The translations under genes and the position numbers were made by a program. The notes beneath the pieces were generated by a model. It saw nothing but the letters and a program-made list of their open reading frames with translations. It ran no database searches and was not told where the DNA came from. DNA of 64,000 nucleotides from Leptodactylus fallax (lineage: Eukaryota > Chordata > Amphibia > Anura > Leptodactylidae), in assembly GCA_947044405.1 (NCBI GenBank), contig CAMRHE010000169.1:3162501-3226500 (forward strand), given 5' to 3'. Shown here one piece after another: positions 11,945-27,915 of the stretch (the stretch's first letter is position 1; each line of letters opens with the position of its first letter).

Positions 11945-12866
11945 CCTTTAAGCAAAGAGGGTTCCTTTAGTACACTGTACATTTAGCAGGTAAATATTTC
12001 AATGCAGTTTTTTTTGCCAGTATTGAAAAGATTACTTGCTATGGTATACATATTCCCTAATACTATGAAAAACATTATCGTATGATATACAATGTCAAAC
12101 TAAGGCATAGTTTTTTTTTTCATGTGGCATGTTCCTATTGTTTACGAATGTACAGATATAAGGGGCGTTCACGCTACAGTTAGTGACCGTCAGTAGTGTC
12201 CGTTGCTATTGTCCGTTACAAGATTTTAACATCGGACACTAGCTGAACTGTCAGAAATCTGTTAAAATTTCCATTCATTTCAGTGGGTTTTTATTTTGTG
12301 TCCGTTTACACCAAATCCGTCAGAAGTCTGTTTTTTTTTTCGCGGACAAAAAATCCTACATGCAGGACTTTTTGTCCGTTTGAAAAACCGGATTCTTGAC
12401 GGACAGCAAGTGTCCGTTATTTTTTTAACATTGAAGTCTAGGGGTAAATGACTTATAATGGACAGTAACTGATAGCCATCAGTTACTGTCCGTTATTTTA
12501 TGTCCGTTTTTTTTTTCTGCGCATGCTCAGAAAGTACAAGAGAGAGAGAAAAAAAAAGTTCATCACCAAAAAAATATAAAAAAGGTGTTTAAACACCAAA
12601 AAAAAAAAAAAAAAAATGCTTTGCACTCATGTGCACTCTTAAAAAAAAATTTTTGCACTTCTATGCCCCGTACCTCCACCACTCAGTCTGAAAATCTACC
12701 TCAACTGTTTCACTATATGTTTAACTAAATTTGTTTTTCATGGCAGTGATTTTTGAAGATAAATTTATATACAATAAAATATTTTAATAAAGTTTTTTTT
12801 ATTAAAACAAATGTGTTTTTTTTATCCACAAAATTACAAACAGAGCCAAAAAAATGAACAAACACG

Positions 12867-13122
12867 CTTTCTTTAAAAGCGGTGTCAGGGGAGGGACCCT
12901 CCGTGGACAAAGTGTATGTTTACACTTTGTCCACTGAGGGCCACCCCCCCATGACACCACCCTTTAAGAAAGCATGTACAAAACACAAACTCAGGCAAAA
13001 GAATGAACAAACACACTTTCTTTAAAGGCAGTGTCAGGGGAGGGACCCTCGGTGGACAAAGTGTATGTTTACACTTTGTCCACTGAGACCCCCCCCCCCC
13101 ATGACACCACCCTTTAAGAAAG
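12867..13122. repeat. Duplicated hairpin unit inside the Harbinger element
   Basis: Two copies (12867-12972 and 13017-13122, offset 150 bp) of a foldback start CTTTAAA.GC.GTGTCAGGGG, centre on GTGTATGTTTACACTTTGTC and end TGACACCACCCTTTAAGAAAG. They lie downstream of the transposase stop codon, in what would be its 3' UTR. Confidence 0.82.
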
Positions 13123-13242
13123 CATGTGCAAAAGACAACTGAGGAATAAAAAAAAAAGTCTGTGGCAGTTACAAGCATTGAAAATGGAGCAGTCTGCATG
13201 CTGAGTAATAAAGTCTCTCATTTTCAGTGCTCAGGACTTTAA

Positions 13243-14546
13243 TTATCGAGACTTTTCAGCACATTTGACTGTCCAAAAAAGTTTAAAAAAAAAAATTCCA
13301 AGAGAAAACTTACACTCTGCCATCCTGCGTTGGAAAGAAAAAAAAGCTTCAAAATTGTCCCTCGTGCGGCTGACAGCAACTGTAGATCGTGGGCCAGATG
13401 AGTCGAGACCATGTAATCCAGACTCCAGTTCCTGGGTGTCAACTGGCAACGGTTCCCTTGTCAGCAGGAAGTTATGGAGGACTATGCAAGCTTTCACAAC
13501 GTCATCCACAAATTCTGGCTTCAGCTGGATAGCAGTGGTAAAAATTCGCCATTTCGAAGTGAGGATCCCAAACGCGCACCCCACAAGTCTCCGGGCTCTT
13601 GATAGTCTGTAGTTGTAGATTCTTTTCTGGAAGTTGAGTCCACGGCTGGAGTACAGTTTCAGAAGGTTTCCACACATCTGGAAGGCCTCGTCGCCAACAA
13701 CCACAAACGGCATAGGAGGTCCATCAGTTCCAGGAAATGGCTTTGGTGCTGGCGATCCGAAATTTCCAGAATAGATTCTCCGTCCCATGTCAGAGTCCTT
13801 GAAGATTCTAGAGTCGTTGGTGCGGCCATATGCCCCAATGTCCACAGACAAAAATCGATACCGGGCATCAGCGATGGCCATAAGCACAATGGAAAAATAC
13901 TTCTTGCAGTTGAAGAACAGGGAGCCACTCCTTGCAGGTTTCTGGATACAGATGTGCTTTTTGTCGACTGCTCCTACACAGTTTGGAAAACGTGTCACCT
14001 CCCAGAACTTTTTTGCAATATCCTTCCATTGTTCGGTAGATGGATGTGGGAGAAATTCTTCACGCAGCAGAGCCTGGCAAGTATCCCGGACGATGTAGGA
14101 GATGGTCGACTTGCCAAGGCGGAACTGGAAGTGCATGGAGGAAAAGCTCTCGCCTGTTGCCAGATACCTTGAAAAAAATAAATAAATAAATAAAAATGAA
14201 AGCAACACACACATTTGAAATACAGTGTTAATACTCACTGAATGGTCACTGTCAAGCGCTCCTCTGGTGTAACGCTTCTCCTCAAGTGTGTGTCCTGCCT
14301 CTGGAGTCTGGTTGACAGCTGCGAAAGAAGTTCATCAAAGCTGGGAATAGACATACGCAGATAATCGTGGAACTTCTCTGGATGTTGTCGCAGTTCTTCA
14401 TACAGGCTTTAATACACTCCCCTTGTCATGCGCGCGGATGTAATGGGATGGACCCAGTAGCGTCGCCTTTGATGCCGTCTCTGCCTTCTCCACTTCGCCC
14501 TCAGCCGGATCACCTCTAGGTCAAATAAAAGAGGAGATGGAATCAT
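13243..14546 (-). pseudogene. Harbinger transposase (HARBI1-like), spliced, with a nonsense codon in exon 1
   Basis: The product would cut and join DNA at the element ends. Exon 1 (14546 down to 14239) encodes RRRYWVHPI then PEKFHDYLRMSIPSFDELL, typical of HARBI1-type N-termini. It carries an in-frame TAA at 14409-14411. A 71-bp intron follows (14238-14168), with donor GTGAGT and acceptor TTTTTTCAAG. Exon 2 (14167-13243) is open and encodes YLATGESF and the DDE domain. The catalytic residues are Asp in GAVDKKHI, Asp in SVDIGAYGRTND and Glu in VGDEAF, with spacings of 40 and 50 residues. All three are present, so apart from the nonsense codon the enzyme looks complete. Translation from the internal Met in LRMSIPSF would bypass that codon. 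The apparent start of exon 2's open frame (MSINTVF) lies in the intron. Confidence 0.82.
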
Positions 14547-14870
14547 TTTCAGAAAATGACAGCAGCACCACAAGAAGAACTGGAACACAGCAACGATACT
14601 CTCCTCTCCAAAGCTGGCTCCAGACTGAATTGTCAGCTCTTCTTCCTGCTTTTATATTTTCTCTGTCGTCATTCTGTGTTTATGGCAACCAATTAAGCAA
14701 AAAAACAGACTAGAAATTAACGGACACAAACGAATGGTTTACTGTCCGTTTTTTATGTATTTTTAACGTATTGAGTTGAACAGATCCGTTAAAAAAACGG
14801 ACATGTAGGTATCATTTACAGTCCGTTTGTGTCCGTTATTGTAGGTGTCCGTTTTTTTTTTTTTTTAACG

Positions 14871-15524
14871 GACACCTTCATAACGGATTTCCAACGGTAG
14901 TGTGAACCCTACCTAAGTCTCCTCTGAACACATTACTAGCACACAGTCTCTACAGGCTTTGCAATATGCATGAGCTCTCATAGATTAGATTATTCTTTAA
15001 ATTCTATCTACAGTATAAGGTGAAATATAAAAAACAGGCAATACAATGGTCAGTCTGTGGCATATAGTAACTGCAAATTGCACATTTTAATTTCAACAGC
15101 AGGAAGTATTTTAGATGAATCCTACCATATGATTCCCAGCGCTAGTAACATTAACCCTTTAAGGACGCAGGGTAGCTTGTACGCTAATTCTCGGCAATTC
15201 TCCTTCATAACGGATTTCCAACGGTAGTGTGAACCCTACCTAAGTCTCCTCTGAACACATTACTAGCACACAGTCTCTACAGGCTTTGCAGTATGCATGA
15301 GCTCTCATAGATTAGATTATTCTTTAAATTCTATCTACAGTATAAGGTGAAATATAAAAAACAGGCAATACAATGGTCAGTCTGTGGCATATAGTAACTG
15401 CAAATTGCACATTTTAATTTCAACAGCAGGAAGTATTTTAGATGAATCCTACCATATGATTCCCAGCGCTAGTAACATTAACCCTTTAAGGACGCAGGGT
15501 AGCTTGTACGCTAATTCTCGGCAA
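14871..15524. repeat. Recent 327-bp tandem duplication
   Basis: Positions 14871-15197 recur at 15198-15524 with one clear difference (GCAATATGC versus GCAGTATGC). Each copy includes the last 40 bp or so of the Harbinger element, its TAA flank and 280 bp of neighbouring DNA. The near identity implies a very recent event or an assembly artefact. Confidence 0.92.
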
Positions 15525-15817
15525 CTTTTGTCATATGTTCCTTCCCTGCCTTCGAAAATTCATAACTTTTTTCTTTTTCTGTCGACATAGCTAAGTAAGG
15601 GCTTATTCTTTGCGTGACACGTTGTACTTTCATTTAGCAGTGTTTTGGGGTACATATGTTTTCTTGAGCTTTTATTAACATTTTTTGAGAGTCCATGTGA
15701 AAAAAAACACAATTCTATCATATGTTTTTGCATTTTGTTTTTATGGAGTTCACTCTGCATTAAAAATTACATGGCAGCTTTGTCAGGCGATCATTACAAT
15801 TACGACAATAACACATT

Positions 15818-17509
<1,692 letters not shown>

Positions 17510-18532
17510 TATTGGTTTTATTAGGTTTTACCGCTTTTACAAATAAAACATCACTTTTTTAAAATGAACGATTTTCCTGATGCCTATTCTGATGCCTATA
17601 ACGTTTTTACCATTGTCGGAGATACATAAGGGCTCTTTATTTGCGGGACAAGTTGTACTTTTTATTGGTACCAATGTTTGGTATGTATGACTTTTTGATC
17701 ACTTTATATCACTATTTTTGGAGGAAAGAGAAGTGAACAAAAATATGTTAATTTGCACATTGTGGTATATATTTTTTATAACATATAAAATGGGATAAAT
17801 AAGGCTATTTTTGGATATATATTTTTTTTTGGTTTCGTTATGTGTTTTTTAAATGTAAAGGTGGGTTTTTTGAACTTTTTATTATTTGTTTATTTTTTAT
17901 TATATATCTTAAACTATTTTAATTTGTTTTTTTTACTTTTTACATGTCCAACAAGGGGACTTGAACTTGGGATCTCAGATCCCCAGTGCAATGTACTGCA
18001 ATATATGCCGTAATATTGCAGTACATCGCACGTAGGTTCCCTATGGGAACTGTGCATAGGCAGTCGAGAGGCCATTGCCTCACCTCCTGGCTGCCCTGGC
18101 AACCCCTCGGACCCCATGATCTTAAGTAATGGTGGGGGGCGATCTTTCCCCCAGTCCCCCTGTGATCGCTATTGATCATGGCATCCAGAGGATTAAACCG
18201 CTGGAGTCAGAGTAACACAGCCGAGTGCCGGAGGTAATCTCTAAGCCATGTTATATCCCCTCAAAGATGTACTATGTATGTGCCATATCCATCATCAGTA
18301 CACTTAGAAGAGTGGTCTGAAGTGTATTGATGATGGATTTGACTAATGTGCAGTATGTCTATGAGAATGCAGTACTTAGTAGGGAGTGTACTTCCTGGCC
18401 CAGAAATTTCAAAGCTCATACCAGTGAAAAGGCAACTGCCTTCAATCAAGGCTAAGGTGGAGACATGGGACAGCAAGTATATATTTTTTTTATCATTGAT
18501 TTATATGTATTTTGGGCTAACAAGACATTTTT

Positions 18533-18824
18533 AGGCTATGGCCCCATGTAACATAGCACAGCAAAAAATCGCTGTGGAAAAAACCGCGGAAACACGTGTT
18601 TTTTTTCCACAGCATTTTTCATTGCGATTTCGCAGTTTTCCTCTGTGGACTTTCTGCCCCTATTGTACCTATATCGAAAACTCCAGTGTTTCCGCAGGTA
18701 TAACTGACATGCAGCTTTTCCACTGCAAATTTTTTTCTGCAATGTGTTGATAGGATTAGCCAGAATCCCATCCACTTTGTAGGTACTGTGAAATGCAGCA
18801 TTTTCGCAATGTGGGGCTTCAGCC
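18533..18824. mobile_element. MITE with GGCTATGGCCCC ends and TTAA-like flanks
   Basis: The left end GGCTATGGCCCCATG and right end (reverse complement) GGCTGAAGCCCCACATTG are related. Flanks are TTTA and TTAA. Internally it has CTCTGTGGACTTTCTGC and TTTCCGCAGGTATAA, shared with the copy at 53061-53422. Confidence 0.7.
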
Positions 18825-19355
18825 TTAAAGAAAGATTTTGCTTCATTAAACTTGTACAGCTTGCATGTATAAGCAGTACAATACAGACTATAGAATTCCA
18901 TTTATTATCTAAACTGTGAGACAGATTATCTGACAACTCAGTCTTGGGCTCCTCTTCTCTCTTTAGCAATCTTTTGAGCTGATATATGACCAATTGAAAG
19001 CTGACTTTTGATTTTGTCATAAATAGGCTTAAAGGCAGTCGGTCACTAAAAACCTGCATATCCGCTCAATCCTGCTGATAGATGAGGTGAGGGTCTCCTG
19101 AATCAAATGGTGTTTTCCCCGTATGAATCAGTGCCTCACTTGCCAAGATACTGCTGTTTTTGTGCTTGGAATGAAGATGAATCTGCCTTAAATTCCTCTT
19201 TATTTTCAACCATGTGAACTTGTTCCACAGAAAAATCCCATCTTTTCCACCACATGTAAATATACCCTTAATGAACTACAAAAACTGTCTGTGCTGGCCT
19301 TGGGCCTGAGCTTAGTCCACATCCAGCAGAATATATTTAACAGCATTACTGTGAA

Positions 19356-19625
19356 TAGAGATGAGCGAATTTCTCAAAAATTCGATTCGGCAGCTTTGCC
19401 AAATTTCCCAAAGCGATTTGATTCGATCCGTTAAAAAAGAGCTATTTTCCTTGCTGCAGAGAGCCTAGGGATATGGAGATATGCATTTTAAACTAAGGAC
19501 ACGTTGGAATAGCCTTTAGAAAGGCTATTCTACTCCTGCCTTTGCCGTTGCATCACGCCCCTGCAATGTCCTGTTCCTCCTAGCTCATCTAGGAAAAGAA
19601 TAAAGATGGCCGCCGGGCATGCGCA
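19356..19625. mobile_element. Left half of a TAGAGATGAGC hAT-type MITE fused to another MITE piece
   Basis: The segment starts TAGAGATGAGCGAATTTCTC, with the same termini as the 63381 copy, but lacks the right end. From about 19490 it runs into sequence like the foldback at 11169-11657 (AATAGCCTTTAGAAAGGCTATT, CCTGCCTTTGCCGTT). It is non-coding. Confidence 0.6.
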
Positions 19626-19793
19626 GTTGCCATGTTTTAACCGTTGTATCTCTTTCTTTCAATATCCTTGGTTATACCATCTCCCCCCTCTACCCAGACA
19701 CTTCCCTTTGGCCCATGGGATTCCAAATACATACACATCCCCGTTTCTTTGCTTGGACAGCTGGGTAAGGCAAGACACGCAACCTTGTTATAC

Positions 19794-20786
19794 TGTGAAC
19801 CGAGAGCAAGGCAGGTGGTTTGGACTCCGCAACCAGAAATGAACGCACACGCGGTAGTTCAAGAAAAGAATATATATTTACTATAAGTTAATAAAGGCTA
19901 TTTGAAGGTAAAATGACAGGGATAAAGACAAGCAAAATATACAATATAGCATGAACAATTTCAAGGCAAATTCTGCAATGGTTTCTACTTTTACTCTGTC
20001 CACTTCTGCAGTATGGACACTGAATGAACAATATACTCAAAACTATCCCTAACTGACCCTGACATCACATTTGGGTGCACCCCCTTTTCCCCAGTGGTCC
20101 AGGTGGACCGCTTACAGTCCATAGAAGCGTGCGGTGGGGCCCAAAGTCGTTCCTTTCTTTTATAGTGAAGCATCCTCTCCTCACTGTTATCAGGATCTCA
20201 GGAGAAATGAAGTCCTCTTTAACAGGGAAACCCAATGAATGCAATGTAATCCAACAGCAGATTCCACTCAGCACACTGACAGTCCTGCCGAATCCATACA
20301 CTGAGCTGGGATGTAAGCCGGGATTTAGCAGGTGCTGTCCAGTACATCAACAGCACTGCGAGTCTCTATCTGTGGTATCCATATACACAGTCACAATGTC
20401 AGTCTCACTGATCAGCCACTGAGCCCAGTTCCTTTCACGTGGACTCACTAGTCCTGTTGTCTCTTTACACTCTGTTTGTCTCTGGACCAAGATACAGCTT
20501 AGCTGTACAGAAAAATATCCACACCAGTTCAACACAGCACAGACACCTGTCTTCTCTCTTGCCAAGATGGCTGCTGCTCTCTGTCTCGTCACTTCCTGCT
20601 TCTCTGCTCACACTCTGTCTGCAGAACAGGCAGGCTGACATAAAAGGGGGGGGGGGGTCTCACTCCAGCATCATGTCACAATTACAATGGCTGCTGTCTT
20701 AAAGGAACAGAATCACAGAAATACATTCAACATTAACAATTTATACAGACAAATAAAGCTTAGGACAACATTGGCTGTCTCTTACA
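19794..20786 (-). mobile_element. Solo LTR of the gypsy family at 29323-36484
   Basis: It begins TGTGAACCGAGAGCAAGGCA and ends GGCTGTCTCTTACA like the two LTRs of the full element, but is 993 bp. It has small differences, including about 16 extra bases near 20535-20553 and several substitutions, so it is an older or sister subfamily copy. A 10-bp repeat, AACCTTGTTA, lies just outside both ends (19781-19790 and 20791-20800). Confidence 0.92.
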
Positions 20787-20814
20787 ACACAACCTTGTTA
20801 CATTGGATCACAAC

Positions 20815-23896
<3,082 letters not shown>

Positions 23897-24170
23897 TGTT
23901 GCATTTGTATTTGTATTGCTTATCTTTGCATTGCATATGTTTGCTGCTGTAACACACTGAATTTCCCCATGGTAGAACTATTAAAGGATTATTATTATTA
24001 TTATTTCACATGAGCCAGTACAAAGTGGGATGGATACTGACACTCAGTTACTAGGCAAGGAATTCACTACTCCCACTGGTGTCCGCTTTCTCTCCTGGAT
24101 TATGGTGGGTTTTAATACTACCATAAAATGGAAGAAAATACTCACCTCAAACGACATAAACTTGATATAA

Positions 24171-25768
24171 TACAGTGGGGAAAAAAGTATTTAGTCAGCC
24201 ACTAATTGTGCAAGTTCTCCCACTTAAAAAGATGAGAGGCCTGTAATTGACATCATAGGTAGACCTCAACTATGAGAGACATAATGAGAAAACAAATCCA
24301 GAAAATCACATTGTCTGATTTTTAAAGAATTTATTTGCAAATTATGGTGGAAAATAATTATTTGGTCAATAACAAAAGTTCATCTCAATACTTTGTTATA
24401 TATCCTTTGTTGGCAATGACAGAGGTCAAACGTTTTCTGTAAGTCTTCACAAGGTTGGCACACACTGTTGCTGGTATGTTGGCCCATTCCTCAATGCAGA
24501 TCTCCTCTAGAGCAGTGATGTTTTGGGGCTGTGGCTGGGCAACACAGACTTTCAACTCCCTCCAAAGGTTTTCTATGGGGTTGAGATCTGGAGACTGGCT
24601 AGGCCACTCCAGGACCTTGAAATGCTTCTTACGAAGCCACTCCTTCGTTTCCCTGGCGGTGTGCTTGGGATCATTGTCATGCTGAAAGACCCAGCCACGT
24701 TTCATCTTCAATACCCTTGCTGATGGAAGGAGGTTTGCACTCAAAATCTCACGATACATGGCCCCATTCATTCTTTCATGTACACGGATCAGTCGTCCTG
24801 GTCCCTTTGCAGAGAAATAGCCCCAAAGCATGATGTTGCCACCCCCATGCTTCACAGTAGGTATGGTGTTCTTTGGATACAACTCAGCATTCACTCTCCT
24901 CCAAACATGACGAATTGTGTTTCTACCAAACAGTTCTACTTTGGTTTCATCTGACCATATGACATTCTCCCAATACTCTTCTGGAACATCCAAATGCTCT
25001 CTAGCAAACTTCAGATTGGCCCAGATATGTACTTGCTTACATGTACATGTCTGGCACTGCAGTATCTGAGTCCCTAGCGGCGTAGTGTGTTACTAACGGC
25101 AGCCTTTGTTACGTTAGTCCCAGCTTTCTGCAGGTCATTCACTAGGTCCCCCGGTGTGGTTCTGGGATTTTTGCTCACTGTTCTTGTGATCATTTTGACC
25201 CCACGGGGTGAGATCTTGCGTGGAGCCCCTGATCGAAGGAGATTATCAGTGGTCTTGTATGTCTTCCATTTTCTAATTATTGATCCCACAGTTGATTTAT
25301 TCACACCAAGCAGCTTGCCTATTGCAGATTCAGTCTTCCCAGCCTGGTGCAGGTCTACAATTTTGTTTCTGGTGTCCTTCCACAGCTCTTTGGTCTTCAC
25401 CATAGTGGAGTTTGGAGTGTGACTGTTTGAGGTTGTGGACAGGTGTCTTTTATACTGATAACAATTTCAAACAGGTGCCATTACTACAGGTAATGAGTGG
25501 AGGACAGAGGAGCCTCTTAAAGAAGAAGTTACAGGTCTGTGAGAGCCAGAAATCTTGCTTGTTTGTACGTAACCAAATACTTATTTTCCACCATAATTTG
25601 CAAATAAATTCCTAAAAAATAAAAAAATGTGATTTTCTAGGTATGTTTTCTTATTTTGTCTCTCATAGTTGAGGTCTACTTATGATGTCAATTGCAGGCC
25701 TCTCATCTTTTTAAGTAGGAGAACTTGCACAATTGGTGGCTGACTAAATACTTTTTTTCCCCAATGTA
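24171..25768 (-). mobile_element. Tc1-like element inserted in the L1-like LINE
   Basis: The ends TACAGTGGGGAAAAAAGTAT and ACTTTTTTTCCCCAATGTA are inverted, TA-flanked and contain long inverted repeats (TTTAGTCAGCCACTAATTGT and its complement). It is 1.6 kb. The host reading frame resumes exactly after it (LQETHW). A truncated copy of the same family is at 37119-37831. Confidence 0.93.
24385..25403 (-). pseudogene. Tc1-like transposase, stop codon and frameshift, DD34E type
   Basis: The N-terminal part (25403-25074) starts at ATG with [16 protein letters not shown] and contains the helix-turn-helix ([18 protein letters not shown]) and GRPR-like hook region ([11 protein letters not shown]). 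It meets TAG at 25071-25073, and a frame change follows near 25040. The C-terminal part (24993-24385) has the catalytic Asp in [12 protein letters not shown], Asp in [10 protein letters not shown] and Glu in [11 protein letters not shown], with 34 residues between the last two. The triad is complete but the gene is broken in the linker. Confidence 0.9.
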
Positions 25769-26039
25769 TATCTACAAGAAACACACTGGAAATGTGGCTG
25801 TGGGGCAACTTTAAAAGCACCCTAGTTAGAAATTTGCTACACTGCCAATATTATCTCAAAGGGCCAAGGAGTTGAAATACTTCTGCGCCATGGCCTGCCA
25901 TTTTCTGTGGAGGAGGATGTGGCAGACAAGAGGGGCAGGTACCTACTGTTGAAGGTTTGCATCACTATTTAACATCAAGGCCACAAATCAATCTAACACG
26001 CAATTTTTCACCAAATTGACTAACTTATTAGTATAGAAA

Positions 26040-26750
26040 CAGTGGCGTAAATACCGGGGTAGCAGCGGGAGCAGCTGCCACATGGCCCGGGACATTAGGG
26101 GACCCAGCGGGCCCCTGATATGTTTTTTTTTTTTTTTTTAATACACCAGCAGGTAATGGGCCCTATTTACTTACTGATCGCCGCTCCGGCTCATAGCCGC
26201 CTGCGCTTCCCCTTCTGCGGAAGCAGGAGTGGGGGTCGGTAAGTAAGACTGCGGGCCGGCAAACCCCACAAACACTGTTATCATTATACTCTGGGGTCTT
26301 TTCAGACTCCAGAGTATAATGATCGGAGGCCCAGGGGAGGTAAGGGAACATAAAAAATACTGTTACTTACCTCCGGCAGTCTTCGTCTCCTTGGTGACGT
26401 CCCAGATGTCATGTGAGCCAGGCCGGCGTCATTATGCATTGCAACACATGCCTGGCTCTCGTGACCTGGTCCAACATTGAAGAAGGCTGAAAGTAGCGGG
26501 GAGTGCACCGGAGCCAGGGAGAGGTAAGTAACATTGTTTCTTATGTTTGTATCCTCCCCTGGGTTTCCAATCATTATACTCTGGGGTCTGAAAAGACCCA
26601 GCGAATAGATGGGTGGTCCACAATGGGGTATAATAGTATGTGCAGGGGCCACTATGGTGCATAATAGTATGTGCAGGAATGCGGTTTGTGTGGGGGGGGG
26701 CCATGTCAAATGTTCACCTTGGGGCCCAGCCATTCCTAGTTACGCCACTG
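26040..26750. mobile_element. hAT-type non-autonomous element (CAGTGGCGTAA termini)
   Basis: It begins CAGTGGCGTAAATACCGGGG and ends CCTAGTTACGCCACTG. Flanking octamers TATAGAAA (26032-26039) and TACAGAAA (26751-26758) match at 7 of 8. Inside are two of the itinerant hairpins (near 26283 and 26572) and two units of the 31-bp minisatellite (GGGGCCACTATGGTGCATAA). It interrupts the endonuclease region of the L1-like LINE. Confidence 0.85.
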
Positions 26751-27486
26751 TACAGAAACAATACCCCAATTTAATAATAGGTGGGTATTTCAATACTACA
26801 CAGTACCCAGCAATAGATAAGACTACCCTCAAGGGACTTAACATACTTGATGGAAACCATATCTCTATGCGACCCCTGGCACAGCTTGAATGCCATGGCC
26901 AGGGAATACACCTTTCATTCACTGGTCCACAAAAGTTTCTCTTGTATAGACTGCTTTCTTATGTCACTCTCACTTTTTATAATGGTGGAAGATGATTCAG
27001 CTTCTCCAATTCTGGTCTCGGATCATGCTTCTATCAAGCTCACTGTTACAGCCCTTGAGCCTCATATCAAGTCAGGAATGTGGGGCTTCCAGCACCACCT
27101 AGTGAACTCCGAGGATTTTGAAACACTTAAAAATGTAATGGGCAAATATATAGATGATGATTTGGTACATATAAGACAGTCTTCCGGGGACACATAATTA
27201 ACTATACCTCTCACAAGCGCGAACAAGTGAAATCATGGTTTGGAATACTACAGTACGCACTTATCTCAGACCAACACTCTTTTGCCTGCCTTCCAACCCA
27301 AAAGGCTAGGTGGGTGTATGACGAAGCTATGGATAAACTGGAAACTTCTATGCAAAGTCAGGCTAGGTGGCACACAAGATTGCAATCACTTCAATCGCCA
27401 AGCCAATAGACTGGGTAAACTCCTTGCCAAGATAACTAATCCCCATGCTTGATGTGTCCCCATCGTCATGTTGTTAGACCTTTCAA

Positions 27487-27915
27487 GTGTGTGTACACAC
27501 TTGAAAAAGGGCTTGTTTCTACAAACACGTCGTGTGTTAACCTAATGGAATAAAATAATTTTACTTTGGACCAGCGCTCTCTCTGCCTCATCTTTCCTCT
27601 GCATTGGATGATCCTGATGTGTAAACCCCTTTACTGGGTTCCTGAGACCAGCAGCTGCTTACTGGGGCTGTGTCCTTATTTGGGAATTATCCCTCTATGC
27701 GATAAAAGTGGTTGTGAACTATTGTTACAACCAACAAAGGTGAGCAACCAATTGTTCTGTTTTTTCGCCTATTGTCACCTTATGCATGCAGTATTACACT
27801 ATTATCGCTTGGTGCTGCTTTTTCTGTTTTTTTCTGGCAGAATTGGTGACCGGTCCTTCGCTCGGAATATAGCCCTACCAAATTTCATACATGTTTATCC
27901 CAGAAGTGAATAGGA
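27487..27915. repeat. Unclassified insert between L1-like segments
   Basis: L1-like coding stops near 27455 and resumes after about 27915. In between, CACTTGAAAAAGGGCTTG followed by ACAAACACGTCGTGTG looks like a decayed version of the hammerhead-like motif seen at 36766-36797. The rest has no recognisable coding. Confidence 0.4.

Larger units (their letters stand above)
12162..14913 (-). mobile_element. PIF/Harbinger DNA transposon with transposase gene
   Basis: Its termini, GGGGCGTTCACGCTAC and (reverse complement of the right end) GGTAGGGTTCACACTACCG, are imperfect inverted repeats. It is flanked by TAA trinucleotides at 12159-12161 and 14914-14916, the TWA-type target duplication of this superfamily. 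TGTCCGTT/AACGGACA motifs are repeated near both ends, which could be transposase-binding sites (inference). The transposase gene is on the minus strand. I do not see the second, Myb-like protein gene that many Harbinger elements carry. Confidence 0.85.

Noticed and set aside
13787..14098. Plus-strand open frames across the Harbinger transposase
   Set aside because: They are antisense shadows of the minus-strand DDE exon.
14168..14238. MSINTVFQMC... as the N-terminus of the Harbinger transposase
   Set aside because: This hydrophobic stretch is translated intron. GTGAGT and TTTTTTCAAG mark the splice sites, and the true upstream exon continues the HARBI1-like sequence.
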